Shown: one piece after another, positions 33,634 to 47,028 of the stretch
How positions within the stretch are numbered: position 1 is the first letter of the stretch
How the letters are laid out: each line of letters begins with the position of its first letter
From: Zarea fungicola
Lineage: Eukaryota > Ascomycota > Sordariomycetes > Hypocreales > Cordycipitaceae
Reading direction: 5' to 3'
DNA length: 64,000 nucleotides
NCBI GenBank assembly: GCA_900169235.1
Contig: FWCC01000203.1
Location: forward strand, 1-64,000
The notes under the pieces: model-generated
What the model was told of the DNA's origin: nothing
Seen by the model: only the letters and a program-made list of their open reading frames with translations
Databases searched by the model: none
Made by a program: the position numbers and the translations under genes

Positions 33634-35388
33634 TTAGGAAGAGGGAGCAGAAGCCTGGTGCTTCTCATGCTCCTTTTCCTCAGCCTCCGCCATGGCCGCA
33701 TCCTCAGTCATGGGGGCAGACGCAGGCGCAGGCGCAGACTGAGCAGCTGCAGCAGCTTGTGCAGCGACAATCTTCTCCATAATTCGTGAAGCCTCGGATG
33801 CAAACTCGCAACGAGCACGGATCTTGTGGCCGTACTTGTAGAAGAGGAACGGGCAGGGAAGACAGGCGAGCGCAAGGAAAGCCGGCACAGAGCTGGCCCA
33901 GTGGTTTCCCAGGTTCTGGTACATGTATGTCGTGAAGAGAGGGAACGCGGCACCAAACAGGGATCGGAGAACCGAGTTGGCAGCGAGGACCGAGGCGGCA
34001 AAGATGACGTACGAGTCAATGAGGTAGTTCAGGAGAGGGAGGAAGACCAGCAGGATGCCCGCGGCGAAGAATCCAGAGCCGACAATGGGGACAGCCCAGT
34101 GAATCTCAGGTCCGTTGGTCCAGGCGAACCAAAAGAGACCGACGGGGACGAGGACGGAGCCGATAATGGCAGGCGGCAGACGAGCCTCGGGGGGAGCCAT
34201 GCCATTGGGCGACTTGGCGGCGACGCGCATGTAACGCTTGTTGTCAAAGATGGCGTAGCAAGCAGCGGCAACCATGCCAATGGCGATACCGACAAATGCG
34301 AGACCGCCAATACCGGGGCTCCAGCCACGTCCCCTTTGGAAAACAATGGGAAAGGCGGCAAAGCACATGTACAACGTGCCATAAATAATGGCAATGTAGA
34401 TGGAAGTGAGCAGCACAATGGGCTCCTTGATGAGCAGAATCCAGGGACGCGACAGGGAGGTCTTGAATTGAGTCCCGATGCTCTGGCTAGGGCGGCCGAC
34501 ATCAAACTTGCCAACATAGACCTTGCCAGTCACCTGGGAGAGCTTCGCGGCGCGCTTGCGGAGGAGAACGGGGGCATACGTCTCGGGGTACGTGAGGGAG
34601 CTGACGATCCAGACGACACCACAGAAGATGGTAATCATGCCCTCGACCCAGCGCCACCCTTGGTGCTCACCGAGGAAGCCACCGGCAATGGGACCCAGAG
34701 CAGGACCCAAGAAGGGAGCGAGGGCGAACATTGCGCCTGCCATGCCGCGCTCCTGGGCGGAGAAAATGTCGGCAATGACACCGCCGGCGTTGGTCAGGGG
34801 TGAGGAGCCAAAGGCACCGGCGAAGAAGCGGAGGACGATCAGAGCACCCATGCTCGGGGCACCAGCAGCACCGGCATTAAAGGCCGTGAGGGCAAGGTAG
34901 CTGATAAAGAAGAGCTTCTGGCGACCAAAAATCTCAGAAAGAGGAGCCCAGAGCAGAGGACCAAGGGCGAAGCCAAGCACGAAGAGAGAGACGCCGAGAA
35001 TGACGACCTCTTGGGACACACCAAAGTCGATCAAGATTTCGCGGACACCACCAGAGTAGGCGGATGAGGCAAACGAGACGGCCAGGGTCGCGACGGCCTG
35101 TGTGAGGATGAGGGTCCATTTTCGGGCCACCGGGAATGTGAGCGGGTTGTAGGTGTCATCGGGCAAGAAATCAACAATGTAAGGCGACTCCGTGGTGCCT
35201 TTACCAGGGTACTGGTAGTCAATGACGGACTGTGTGACACCCGCTTGGTCGAGGAGGTGTGTGAAGTAGGAAACACGGTTCGAGTTTGGTGTAGGATGGG
35301 CCTCGATATCACGTTCGGATGCTGCTGTCATAGAGGAGGCGTATCCAGACGGCGTCGTAGCGCCGTTGGTGCCCGATGGAGGCGCCAT
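33634..35388 (-). CDS. MFS transporter, DHA1-type
   Basis: A single exon of 584 aa. A hydrophilic head of about 85 residues precedes twelve membrane segments. The loop between segments 2 and 3 reads [14 protein letters not shown], and segment 5 carries the antiporter motif [20 protein letters not shown]. Later segments include [15 protein letters not shown] and [20 protein letters not shown], which is typical of fungal Tpo1/Flu1-like exporters. The C-terminal tail is an Ala/Glu/Pro-rich extension. It exports an unknown drug, polyamine or metabolite at the plasma membrane. Unlike the related transporter at 26341-28368, it has no introns, and the two are different enough not to be a recent duplication. 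It borders the gene-poor block on its promoter side. Confidence 0.94.
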   Translation of the reverse strand: MAPPSGTNGATTPSGYASSMTAASERDIEAHPTPNSNRVSYFTHLLDQAGVTQSVIDYQYPGKGTTESPYIVDFLPDDTYNPLTFPVARKWTLILTQAVATLAVSFASSAYSGGVREILIDFGVSQEVVILGVSLFVLGFALGPLLWAPLSEIFGRQKLFFISYLALTAFNAGAAGAPSMGALIVLRFFAGAFGSSPLTNAGGVIADIFSAQERGMAGAMFALAPFLGPALGPIAGGFLGEHQGWRWVEGMITIFCGVVWIVSSLTYPETYAPVLLRKRAAKLSQVTGKVYVGKFDVGRPSQSIGTQFKTSLSRPWILLIKEPIVLLTSIYIAIIYGTLYMCFAAFPIVFQRGRGWSPGIGGLAFVGIAIGMVAAACYAIFDNKRYMRVAAKSPNGMAPPEARLPPAIIGSVLVPVGLFWFAWTNGPEIHWAVPIVGSGFFAAGILLVFLPLLNYLIDSYVIFAASVLAANSVLRSLFGAAFPLFTTYMYQNLGNHWASSVPAFLALACLPCPFLFYKYGHKIRARCEFASEASRIMEKIVAAQAAAAAQSAPAPASAPMTEDAAMAEAEEKEHEKHQASAPSS

Positions 35389-36454
35389 ATCGCTTCAAAG
35401 TTGTACAGTTGGATTCGGATTACTGTGTTGTTGCATATAGCGTCTCGGTTTGATTTGAGAATTCCTGATCGTTCTTATTCTTCTGGTAGGATTCCGAGAG
35501 TAGCAAGTGCAAGTTGAATATGGATCAATACAAATTTACACATGGAGGTGGGGAGCAAGTCAAATTAATACTTTATTCGCAGGAGAAAAATATCATCTAG
35601 AAACTTATGGAGCATTGAAACAAGGCCGGAGAATACCAAAACAAAGCAAAAACCCTGAGAACCAAATCGCATTGCGAGCAAATGGGCCCAGTCTTCGTAA
35701 ATGCGAGGCCTTACAAGGGCATGTCCGTGATTAAAGTCCGCCATGTGGCACCTACTTACTGGGAACGGGACAAGAATGAGGCTTCAGAGCGAAAGCGAAG
35801 GGTTGCTTGACCTAATCAGGTAGCATCTCAGGCCTAAAAAGAGTAAACATGCTTTATTAATCCTTTCAGGTTTTCCCATGCATTTCCCGTGGCACCTCCG
35901 TGGGATCGTAATCGCCATAAAGGCCGGTGGCGGCGAGCCGGCTAATAGCCTTACCTGCTGGCAGGGATCATGGCGCCACAAGTTACCTCATTCAAATCTT
36001 GCTTGGATCCACTGTTTTCTTGTTTCCCGTCGTCAATAAGTTCCGCTGTGTCGAGTTAAAGGCCGTCGGCGTCTTCAAGCGCGAATGGCGACACAGCTCT
36101 GTTGGATCAACCAACTGACAAGAAAGCCAACAACAAAAAGCCCATCTTGCTTGGAAATATGTTTTAGAGCTTCGTTTGTATTCTCTCTCCTTCCTCGATT
36201 CAGTTCTCATTTCTATTGATGTCTTTGAACATGCCCCGTGGAAGGGCGTCAGCTGCGGAGCCTGCCGAACAGGGTGTTTGCCGATTGTGTCTCTGTCGGT
36301 GTTAGTGAACACAAAAGCCGCCGAAGAATGAGACTGCGTCATAAGCGAAAACCCACCCTGCCAACGAAAAACGCCGAACCGTGGCTTTTGGCTCAGATTA
36401 GCGTGATCGATTAAGTTGCCAACTGTCTACAGTCTAAAAAGGGTGAGCAGACCA

Positions 36455-36489
<35 letters not shown>

Positions 36490-38769
36490 TACAAGCACAT
36501 GCGGCTGTACGGTTTGGCGTGCGTATACCTGGCTGCTCGATATTGTTTATCAACGATCTTGTTTATGTTCTCGCCCTCTCTCAGCCTATCGTTGTCAGTT
36601 ACGTGGCATTAGCTAGTGGTTGGAGGTGGAAGCAGAAGTGACCACACGTCCAACAACTACAGCCTCCGAAGATTCCAAATCTCTCCGGAAACCAGTGCAA
36701 CTGGACACACAAGATTATTACGTATCCACGACGCAGCCGTGTCATTCTATCCCTTGCTGGTACGAGTAGCATGTGCACCATACATAGTAGCTAACAGGCC
36801 GGCTCGATCACCCTATCCCCCCCTGCTCACGACCCTGGAAGTCGTAACCGCCGGTCGCTGAAAAGACGCAGAGCCGCAAAACACAAACTTCCAGCAGCTA
36901 ATAAAAGCTTCTAGTGCCAGACTGGGCTGGTAGGCGTGCCCCGTTGTTTTCATTCGTTCCCGCTTTTAGTCCCGCCGAGTCGATAACATTTTCGTCCAAG
37001 CTTGCAAGGACCGGACTTTTAAGCCAAGCTCGTTTTTAAATTGACGGTATTTGTGCCTTGTCAAGGTGGATTGTTGAGCCGCATGAGTGGACTGTTAATC
37101 CCGACCAGTCGGTATGTGGGCAACCAATGTGAGCCGTCTACGGCCTCAAAGCGACCAAGGTTTTCCCGTGGACATATTAGCGTCTCGCTGATTCTCCTAT
37201 TACTAAGTAATCCTACAATGTAGCGTCGCCGTTGAGTATCTCGGGTACCTGGCCTCTTACCCTCTGCTCATTTTTAGATTATACGGTATTGCGGTTGAGA
37301 TGCAAAGTCCGGGCAGGGCACCATTGCAGGATGCGAGAGCGAAGCGGGCGATTCCCTGACGATGCTATGGCCATCTCTGTATCGTGCCATCAACAAGTTC
37401 CTTACATATATGCAGCTTTCCGTCCTACTACGGGTTCCGCGGCACTGCCCACGTACAGCCTATATCCAGGCTTGAACAGTGGCCAAGTTGTGGTCCCGAT
37501 TGCAGCGGATTGCTTGTGCCTCTTGGTTATCAAGGCATACTTATCTGAGTACTATCAATCGGAAAGTAAAAGATTCACCTAGAGTTGACACATCATTCCG
37601 ACTGACCCACGGCCTTTATGCCCAAGCGAGCACTCTCCGAGCAACGTTGTTCAACATCTGATAAAGCTTCCCCATAATAGCAGTTCCTATGGTGGATCAC
37701 AGTGTGTGCCACGTGTGACCTTGTCTTCCGTACCATTTGCACTGCCTTTGTTCCAATATTAGTGGCATGTCAGCTAGAACGAGGTTTTGAAGGCTTGTCC
37801 GAATACGACAAGGACGTAGTTTCCGGGCTGAATGGATCTTGAAAGGGCAGAGCGCTGCAATAGTACCAATGATTTAACAAAATGTTTCCACTTTTAAAGC
37901 CGACGCCGAGCTTTTTGGGCGGTGCCAAAAAGAATCCTCGGAAATACTTGACAAGCAGCCAGACTACGTTGTGTTTGTGAATTGCCCCCGGCACTGCTTG
38001 ACTTGCCGAGGACCTGGCTTGGTGACCTCGGGGCTTACCAAGTCTGGACATGACCGTCTCTGTTGAATGTCCCGTCTTCGGTAGCCTATCAAAGCCGGCA
38101 GAGAGAAAAAGGAGCAATGTGGTCCGTTCTGTACCGGTAACCATGACTTGCTGTGCTCGTGCTTGTGGCCGGGTTGACATGTAACTCGGTAACTCGTCCA
38201 CAGCCTTGTTACGAATGCTACGGAGCCCATGTCCTCCTGATATTCTGTGCGCTGATGGAGACTAAAATTTGTATCTGTAAAGTTATCTGCCGGACAGATA
38301 CTTGTTTAGTTGGTGGACTTGCATGGACACCAATTCGCCAAACTACGAGTACGTTAACTGCCGGCATGAAACAAAGATAACATTCAGCGACAATATGTAG
38401 TCTCCTTTCATCAAGCTTAGATGGGAAGGCGCCGGAACGCAGGCAAGACAACACCACCTCGTGACATTTCGTAGACGATAGTCAAAATTTGAGGGCCCGG
38501 TTTTCGCACTATGAGTACGACGGTAGTCAAATCAAACATTTGCTTTCGATCCAATACTTCACTCATTAATCTGTCTGCAGTTGAGTCGTCCAAATCCAGG
38601 TGCAAAGACCAGCCGTTAATCAGAGTACTGGAAATGATCACCATCACCGTCATCTGTACAGACGTTCGATACTCTACCCTCTGTAACTCGAACCACTCTC
38701 ACTCCAAGGCGGCAACAGCACGCCCCAGTAACGGAACGTCAGCATCAAGGGGTTAGAGCTTGCTCTAGG
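35389..38769. other. Gene-poor block, left part
   Basis: About 3.4 kb without an intact gene. It contains a 33-bp (AC)n microsatellite at 36456-36488. The part from about 37.2 kb on could hold further decayed sequence of the NRPS relic to the right, since short coding-like pieces occur, but none shows a motif clear enough to claim. Confidence 0.4.
36456..36488 (+). repeat. (AC)n microsatellite
   Basis: An uninterrupted AC dinucleotide run of 33 bp inside the gene-poor block. Confidence 0.95.
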
Positions 38770-40110
38770 CTCAAAAGTGATGAAATTTACGGCCTCAATT
38801 GAGCACGAAGCAGCCAAGTCAACCGAACCCCTGTATATTACCTCTGAGTCTGGGAGCGCAGGTCGACCGAAGGGAACCACTCCAATAACTTGCTCATGCT
38901 ACTTGCGATCAAAGAGTAGTTCAACTTCAATGCATCAAATAACTCTCTGCATCAGATCACAATGGTATTTGACCTATCGCTGGTCCAAATATTCTCCCGC
39001 TCCTTGTCGGAGGCACTACGTCATTCGCTACAACGGAAGTCCGACAGGATGCCTCCCTCCTGGCAACATTCTTGCAAACGCTGGTGCCAAGTTTACGTGC
39101 TGCAAGCCGACAAAGTTCGCCCTCGTTCTAGAAGTAGAACCCGAAATCTTCCAAGCCTGCTGTAAATTGAAGATAGCGTGGTTCTGTAGCGAGGCTTTTC
39201 GTCGAAAGTGTCTCAATCTTGTGATGAGTTATGTCTACCTAGTACACAGTACAACACATACTGTCCCTGCAAAGCAATTGTCCAAGCCACAATCTACAGT
39301 GTAGCACCTACCACCTCCAACAATGGGTTGGTTCCGGTTGGTTCCCGCTGCCCACGGTGCAGTCCTACATTCTTGGTGCAGCTATGGCCTGCTACGAGTA
39401 GGAGTCGAAGGTGAACTTTATCCAAGTAGGCCGCAGACTGGATTCGAAAGTCTCGTCAATCCAGAAGCCACGAACGGTCCTGCTTTGACGACCTTTTCAC
39501 CGGGGTCATTCCTTACGATCGGAGCTACCGGGTGGGAAGGTGTTCGAGACTGGCTATATCTGTTATTCTGACAGCAATGACAAGCTTCAATTTAATTTCT
39601 TTTTTGGAGAAGGGTTGCTAGGAATCGTATGACCAAACTCCGCGGTTTGCGAATCTACACGTCCGAGATTAGGGAGCAAAGTCTAGCGACTCCGTTGACC
39701 GAAGTCAGCCGCGTCTGTGGGACTACCAGAAATTTCATGCCGCAAAAGCTACAGACATTCCAGGCCTGATGGACGGCAGGGTTCTCTTCGTTCTCATTGC
39801 CATTGCTAGCCAAATGCCGGATGATAAAGCCGAGGTTGCACAGCAGTTCACCGAGTCCCCTGAGGAAAGGGTGAATGAGTATATATACTGCCAATTGGAT
39901 ACATTGCATTGGGGCAGGTATCTATGACTAGCAGTAGTAGAATTGAACCCCTCAATACCTCAATACGCGGGATCGAAAGGTGGCTGGAAGTGTCATTTCG
40001 GCCACTCGATAGGGAGTGGTTGCTACTCGTGCAGTTACTTGTGGCCGGCCAGAACAGCAAAGGGATCGTCCAAGTGACAGCCGAGCTAAATCTTGTCAAC
40101 GCTGATAACA
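38770..40110 (+). pseudogene. Decayed non-ribosomal peptide synthetase adenylation domain
   Basis: Adenylation-domain core motifs appear in the right order and roughly the right spacing, but in all three forward frames. A3-like: SGSAGRPKGT at about 38850. A4-like: MVFDLSLVQIF at 38962. Then LLVGGTTSFATTEVRQD at about 39003 and PTKFALVLEVEPEIF near 39110. A5-like: YNTYCPCKAIVQATIY at 39249, where the family has NxYGPxE. A6-like: GVEGELY near 39405. A7-like: ETGYICYSDSNDKLQF from 39546. A8-like: RMTKLRGLRIYTSEI from 39626. A weak carrier-domain-like piece (LLVAGQNSKGIVQV) lies near 40050. Intact A domains activate an amino acid as its adenylate and load it on the carrier protein. At least six frame changes and lost key residues make this copy dead. 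No condensation domain could be recognised. Confidence 0.82.
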
Positions 40111-42482
40111 ACCTTACAACCTCGCTCACGCCCGACAAGACTAGCAACAGTACTCTGACAGGGTACCGTCGAGCACCGTCTCGTCAGCACCGGATATGCT
40201 TGCTCTTTAAAGAATCACGAAATATATCCAGAAGCGAAACACTCGGACTTGAGCCGGGAGATTGCTTTGCCAGAGAATGCCAGCGTCAATACATCTGCCT
40301 CGGCTGATACATCACTTTTCGCTTTGCCGGAACCAACTGACAGCGTCTTGACTGGAGTGGACAGTTTTCACTGTCTTCATGTTCTGGTGGAGATTATCAT
40401 GTGTACTGGGGTTTGGATACGGCGTCTTCGGGGCGCGTGCTGGCAGGCCTTTGGATTGGCATGCGGGAAGGGCCGCCAGTCACATTGGATTTCTTGGCCC
40501 TGTGGTGAGACTGGCCGAATAGAGATGCTTAAAGCTGAGCAGATTAATACATTGTCAGTAAGTAACGGCTCTTTGGCCCTGATAGTGGTCTAACTTCGAT
40601 ATGAATGCAGATGCCGTTCGCATTCTGGACCTAGATGGTGGGACGAAATGGTATATAAAGAACATTAGTGGCATTGCTTATCGTTGACGAAATCTATCAT
40701 TCTGTTTAATGGGTAGATAATATAATGATGCTAGTAAATTTTGGGGGCTAGTTCGCCATTATTACAGCATTTTAGTACAGAGTATAGAGTTTCTTTGTCC
40801 TACGCGATAGGTACAAATACAAGAATCTCCAGTGGTGGTCTGGACACGTCCACTAGCCGCCGGGAGTCTGTCCTACATGAGCCGAAGGCCACAATTAGTT
40901 TTGTATATTGAGGGACTTTTATTAAAACACAAAAACACGTATTATAGTGACATCCCTATAGTCACTGGAGGAACTTCTCACCTGATGATGTGGGAGAACC
41001 GTAGGTCCACGCATAGCTATCGAGGACATTCAAGAGTCTCACGATGGACCCATTCAGGCAGTGCCATACACTCTGAATTTTGCAAAGTACTTGGCTATTT
41101 GATACACATTTGCGGCTAAGCCATTTTATCAACCGTTTCAAAGAAAAATACGTAAGAAAAGGATCAAAGCTTAGGAAACGCTACACTGCAGTAGTACAAG
41201 CCCTAACTAGCTATAACTAGTGTTCCCTATTCTTTCACGTTAACATCAGTCTTGATATGGTGTACCCTTTAAGCATTAACAAAGGCAATAGCGACGGCTT
41301 ATATGATACAGTTTCGTAACCAGCTAGAATGCTCAGGTTTCGCGTGCTAGGTTGAGTGGCAATTCTTCTGGCGCATCAACAAGATGAAAAGTTCTCACTC
41401 CGAGTAGTTACAAAACGTCGCCGCGCTCATGAACGAACCAAGGCATTCTTAGTCTTGGCATTCTCTGAACGTTTTGCTAAGAATGTCGGTGACGATGTAG
41501 ACTCACCGCAAGTGCTTGTAGAGTGAATAATAATTTGAATTGTACACCCTGGAGCTGAAAGTCAGATGTGGCGCCTGCAACTCTCGGAAGCCCGGCTGTC
41601 ACCTCTGTGCCTGCTAACAACTACCATTACCGTGGCTAACTGGCATATTCTTCAGAAAACCGGCTCTCAAACTTAAAATAGATCATTTGAGAGAATTTGT
41701 CTTGTACAATGAAAGGCATTGATGGCAATCCATGAGCTATACCCTTTATGATGCAAAGGCGAGCTCCGTTCCACCGGCACACAGTGCCATTGCCACTGAG
41801 AAACAAAGTGGACATTGTCACAAGGCTTGGCAAAATGCCTTGCCAACCAAACGCCATTTCAACGACCTTTCTTTCTCAGTGGCTAACACGGATCTCTTCC
41901 CCGGGATAGCCAAAACAAAAGGAGCCCGTATGTGGGTTATATGGAGAAAGATTTGCAAGTCATTTCCAAATTTAGCCACAGCAGTTTCTCCCTCTTCTGC
42001 TGGCCTGACCCAGGCAACAATGCAAAATACGTGGAAGGAGGTTGGCCGCCTTGCATGGGCTGAGGCCACGGCGCTTTGCGAACCATCCTTGGGCTGTCGC
42101 CTGACCATCCAGCCCGCCAGGACTTAGTTTGGAAAAACCTTGCTTTTTGATAGTTGATTGGCAACATGGCGACGCTAGCCTGCAACAAGAAGGAATCTAG
42201 AAAAACTTCAAATCACAGTGTGCAGCCAATCCGAGCTTTCGTCTGACGAGGCCGAGCTGGACGGGGCAGCTACTGGTCCAAGCTCATCGCCCTGCGGTGA
42301 TGGAGGGGATGAGCGACGCATTAGTTACTAGCGTCGTGGCAGCAGTGAAATAGTAACTAGGATTGTATTGTTACCTGGCTCTGTTTGACATGGCTTATCA
42401 ACACAGATAAGGAAACAGCAACAACCGGATAGGGGACACAATCAGAAGAAAGGGGGGATGGGGACGGGGATGATTATCACTC

Positions 42483-42505
42483 TACTCCGTACTCCGTACT
42501 CCGTA
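42483..42505. repeat. Three overlapping copies of TACTCCGTA (7-bp period)
   Basis: The unit TACTCCG is repeated three times and closed by TA, giving three overlapping 9-mers. The same 9-mer or its reverse complement recurs at 66-74, 43275-43283, 60392-60400 and 60430-60438. Confidence 0.9.
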
Positions 42506-43274
42506 ACTATGAAGCACAATTGGGCGTCTTTAGCTCCGTAGTGATGAGCAACAGTTGTACGCTCTGTAGCCAGCTCCGCACAGTCTCAGCATGCTACATG
42601 ACGGCGGCTACTCATCAGCGATGCGTGTCTTTCGGGCAGGTGTCTCAGACCGATGCTCGTGTGTGGTTAAATCCAATCTCGCGCCCCAGACCGCTCGCTG
42701 TAGGCACCTCTCGGTACTCCTCTACCGACATATTTGGCAGCCTGCAGGGCTGGACAAGAAGGGCTGGTTGTGGGCGATTCCTGACAATGACTGTCACTGT
42801 GAGAGGGACGACCATGCCGGAAACAACCACCGACAGTTGACGTAGTGGTGGCCCCAAGCCTAATAGCTGCGGACCTCTATTTAACACCGCGCGCCGTGGC
42901 AGCCACTAGACATGTACCGTGCTTGAATGGGCGTGCCGCAGTTGCCAAAATTAGGTTGTGTGAATCATGAATTGAGGTATCGGGCATTTGTATTTGGTTA
43001 GTTTCTCAAGGTAGCATAATATCCGTTGACCCTTCATGCTTTTCCTACTGCTAGTTGTTTTGCCCACCCTGCGACCAATGTCGTTGCCATTGGACGCACG
43101 TTAGCTTTGTACTTCGGTCAACAGACTGAGAGGCTGGGCGTCTGATGACAGTGGTTAATGTAAGCTTTGTGTCGTATTGCGCACCCAATGTTTCGACCTT
43201 CGGTGTCGTCTAGGCTGAATTGCCGGCACTTGTCGCATTAGCAGCGTGTCGCAAGACGGGAAGCCTCTGGTTAG

Positions 43275-43283
43275 TACGGAGTA
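43275..43283. repeat. TACGGAGTA dispersed motif
   Basis: Reverse-complement copy of TACTCCGTA in the gene-poor block, 0.8 kb from the triple copy. Confidence 0.8.
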
Positions 43284-44005
43284 GACAGGTGGTTTTGATG
43301 CTGAAAGCGACGCTATTTGCACATGCAACAAGATCCCGTCCTGCGGGGCGTGTTTAACTCTGGAAGACCACCATAGCTACCCGTAGTTGGCTACCAGCCC
43401 AGAGTGTCACTATACGCATGTTTGTCCATGACGTGAAACGGAGACACTTGCCACGCCAGAGAAGATTGCATTGTCCAATATTCACCAATGACAAGGATGA
43501 TGTGGCCTCTGGGTCTTGTGTACCACGACTTGTAATACACGGTTCAATTGGGTCGTCGCCGTCCCGCTCCCCCGAGTCGCACGAATGTATAACAGCATCT
43601 CTGGGGGCGACTTCATACTGTCGCTCCCGGAGCACCACAACTCCCAAGTAAGCCGCTGGATGGCTATGGAATAGAACATGTGCAGCATGCGACGCTGCTG
43701 CAAGGCTATTCTAAAATGTATAAGCTGAAGTTGAGACTGCCGCAGCCTGTCAGGTCTCATGCAAGCCGCTGCACGCGGCTTCCATCAGTGCCATGTATTC
43801 GGAGTTGACACGCCGAGAATGGTATTTTCGTTTCTGCGCTGGCGGAGTGTGTGTCGTTAGGCTCCAGAATTAATTAATTAAGTTCGGGTATCAGCTGAGC
43901 CAGGCTGTGATGATCTCTGTTCTATTAAATTTATTAAATTGCTTTCTAGGCTACCCGGCCGTGTCATTGGAGCGCGCGAAAGTTATACTGTCTTTTCTTC
44001 ACTGG

Positions 44006-44023
44006 TGCATGCATGCATGCATG
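44006..44023. repeat. TGCA tetranucleotide run
   Basis: A short run of (TGCA)n, about four and a half units, is self-complementary. It carries no other feature. Confidence 0.85.
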
Positions 44024-46870
44024 GACATGGTGTGTGAGAGGAGTGCCCATGTTTTACGGACCAAAAGAGTTATCCACGCCGCCGCCGACACGAACGCCCC
44101 CAGCTGTCATTGGGCAGCTTTCCTCACTGTCAAGTCATCAATCCCTTCTTGGGAGCTCTCGGCAGTTACAAAAAAGCTACCACTGACAGCTGGAAGCGCT
44201 GTCCTGTTCTGTGTAGCGCGACAAACCCGAAAAGGGGGGTGACGAGTACCTCGTTAATGACTGTTTACCTAGATGTGTCCGTGAGCTGCATATGCTGTGT
44301 AAGGGCCTTTGACCTCCGCGACGTAGCTCACAAGCGGCAGAAAGGCTGGGCTCCTACACGAATGCATCGGTCTGTTAACTATGGAAACAGCTGCTTAGCT
44401 AGGTAGCCTTTACGCCCATGCTACATAGAAAAAGGGCCTAACTTGGAAGCCTCTCAGAAGGTAGACTGGAGAAAAGGTCATCCTCGCTACGTCATGGCAC
44501 TTCCATCCCCGGCCCTTCAAGTGGCGCTGTACCGCCGGCGCACCGTTTCTCCTAGCGCCACTAATAAGGCAAGTCATCTGGGGCAGCTCACACATCCCCA
44601 AGTCAGTACTCCATTGCTGCCCACCGGACGATGAAGGTTGCAGATCGAGAACAGGGGGGTTGTTGCATTGATATTGAGTGGCTTTGGTTACGGCGGCATT
44701 GCAAGGGTCCGTTGATGCGAAGAACAAGAGCCTCCATCTCGGAGGCGTGCCATGGCGTTGCAAAAGGATGTCGGGGTCCTCCGAAACCGGACCAAAATAT
44801 CTATTAACTAGTTGTCGCAATGGAAAAGAAGAAGATCCTTTTGGTGACGCATCGCAATCGCCTTGTTGTGGCTGGCGAGTCTCTTATCGCTCGACTGTGG
44901 TTGGACTGCCAGGGACAGATTATTTCTTTATACTGAAGAATTACAGCCACATATGGCGGAAAACAACCGATTTCATGGCGGAATTTGTTTAAACCCATCA
45001 ATAACCGTTCGCCAGTGAAACAGGCGGCATGAGAAAAATGGATGGGAAGGCGTGCTGGTTCTTTCGAACAGGGGACATTTGGTAGACAGAATAAACCCGC
45101 TACAATTCACTGTCAGGATGTAGGCTGCTGCTGGATAAATTTACGCTGCTTCGTTGGCTGTGAATAGGAGGTGACTGCAAAGGCTACCTACTGTTGTGTT
45201 ATGTGGCTATGAGGTACTGACAACTGTGGTAAATGGGATATGTGTTGTCAGCGAGCGCATGGGCACATATCTGGCTTCACTTACAACATCCCAACGCCTG
45301 CGAGGGTATGATGGCACAACAATAACGCCATACAAGTATATACAGGCCTACGGCAAGGTAAGGCCCCGGGTACTGAATCCTTGGATTCCGCTAGGATATC
45401 AGCGATGGTGGTGGCTGAGCTTCCAGCGCTGTCGTTGGGTTCACAGCGCTGGCAACCCTTGCTAACGAATGGAATGGGCCATCATCACACAAGTCTAGCT
45501 TTGCTGGAGGGCCGACGACATGGGTTTTCACTAAAGAGCACGCCTCCACGGCTGAAGCTCCTCGCTGGTCGGGCGACTCGTCCACTGCAGAAGGGGGGTC
45601 AGTGCTTCGAAAGCGCACTAGAAGTTTTAGCATAGTTACCCTTCTATATTCCTGGCAGGGTATGCTCAATCGTCGATGTTTTAGTGGCTAGCGGCGGTCG
45701 CCGAAACTGTCTTGACAGGGGACTAGAGATGACATCCAAGCAAGTCATGGGCAAGCAGTAAGACGGCCATCACGTAGCGAAACCTTGCTTGCAACGGTTA
45801 TTGTAAGCATCTCATATCCGTGGTTCTCCACTTGTAGCGAGCTGGTCTAGTGAACTAATGTTGACGCCCCCTTCTAATTACATGAAGCGTAGCGAGACCA
45901 GACCTGAATTGGCCCCCAAAGATGGCGTAGCTCAAGACACCCAATTCCTCAAGACAGGCCAGCAAACATCACGATGGTTCAGTTCGAAGGACCCGCAACG
46001 AACACCAACTCACACACAGCCTTTGTGGCCAGCTCATGCGTCACGCCCCCTCAAAACCTCTACCCACCAGAGAGCTCTTCTCCCAACACTAACTCAAGCC
46101 ACAGCCATCCTTTCCCCCGCTGTTCAGAGTTAACTACTGCCTGCATGAGAGAGACGTCTCATCGGACTTGGCTCCCCGTCCCATTTGCTGTCATAATAAT
46201 TTCCTTCTCCGGTCCCTGAATCGGAAAGGCACCAACGCATTTACGTCGACGCCCACAAGTCGGTATCCTTTGAAGCCTCCAGGTGGCTTTTTTCCGTAGC
46301 CGTGCTGCGGAGATCATCCATCACATGTTGCCAACCGATAGCGGCTATTTGGGAGAGGTACAGCACTGATAATCTTTGCGCAGAACCAAGGAAAAATGCG
46401 AATGCGCGCCATTGGCGTTGCAGCGTGGTGCGTTGTGTCGCTGTTGCTCTCTGGCTTTTGACACGACTCTTCTCCGGCAGCTTGTGCTGCCAAGACTGAG
46501 ATTGTTCCCTCTCCTTGCGTCCTCTCAATATGCATTCGTACAGCACCACTGATGATGAGCCGATCTCATGCAAGGCCAAAGAGTACTGTGGGCACAATGT
46601 ATAAAATGTAGTACATTTCATTCGGCGTAAAGTAACTACTAAACCCTCTTTTTTTTCTTTCCGAGACAGAAAGAGATCTGACGCCTTCAGTCTCGCTTGG
46701 GCCACTAGACCCAGGGCATTTGTTAGCCACTTTTGTGTCGCCTTCACCCACGCCCCCTCCATGAAAGCTGCTGCACGCCCTCCTCTCCAACATCCTGGTA
46801 GCTTCGTACGACGCCTCACCCATGGTACAGATTAGAGAGGGAAGTTGTCAGTGGCCCCGTGGCTGCTTCA

Positions 46871-46882
46871 TAAGTATATACA
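46871..46882 (+). promoter_or_regulatory. TATA-like element upstream of the zinc-finger gene
   Basis: TAAGTATATACA lies about 150 bp before the first in-frame ATG. The leader between them is pyrimidine-rich and free of other ATG codons. Function is inferred from position only. Confidence 0.4.
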
Positions 46883-47028
46883 TCCCCTGTCTGTCCTACC
46901 TTTACTTGAGAATTTTGTTTACATCATATAATTTTATCACTCTTGTCTGTACTGCTCGTCACTGTCAGTCCAGAAGTTGTATCACTTTTAACGACTATAT
47001 AACCAAGCTTGACTTGCTTCCTTTTCTG

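Larger units (their letters stand above)
40111..47028. other. Gene-poor block, right part
   Basis: About 6.9 kb with no gene I can support. Open frames such as 41732-42127 and 44110-44406 have no domains and no splice partners. It holds three overlapping copies of TACTCCGTA at 42483-42505, one TACGGAGTA at 43275-43283, an AATT-rich run near 43867 and a GCAT repeat at 44006-44023. A TATA-like stretch at about 46873 may belong to the zinc-finger gene. Confidence 0.4.

Noticed and set aside
33826..34803. 325-codon forward open frame opposite the second MFS gene
   Set aside because: Antisense shadow; the reverse strand encodes a complete 12-span transporter.
38153..38380. Possible upstream A1/A2 motifs of the NRPS relic
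   Set aside because: A few residues fit, but no stretch is convincing by eye; left out of the relic's limits.
41732..42127. 131-codon forward open frame in the gene-poor block
   Set aside because: No domain, motif or splice signals, and codon use like the surrounding non-coding sequence.
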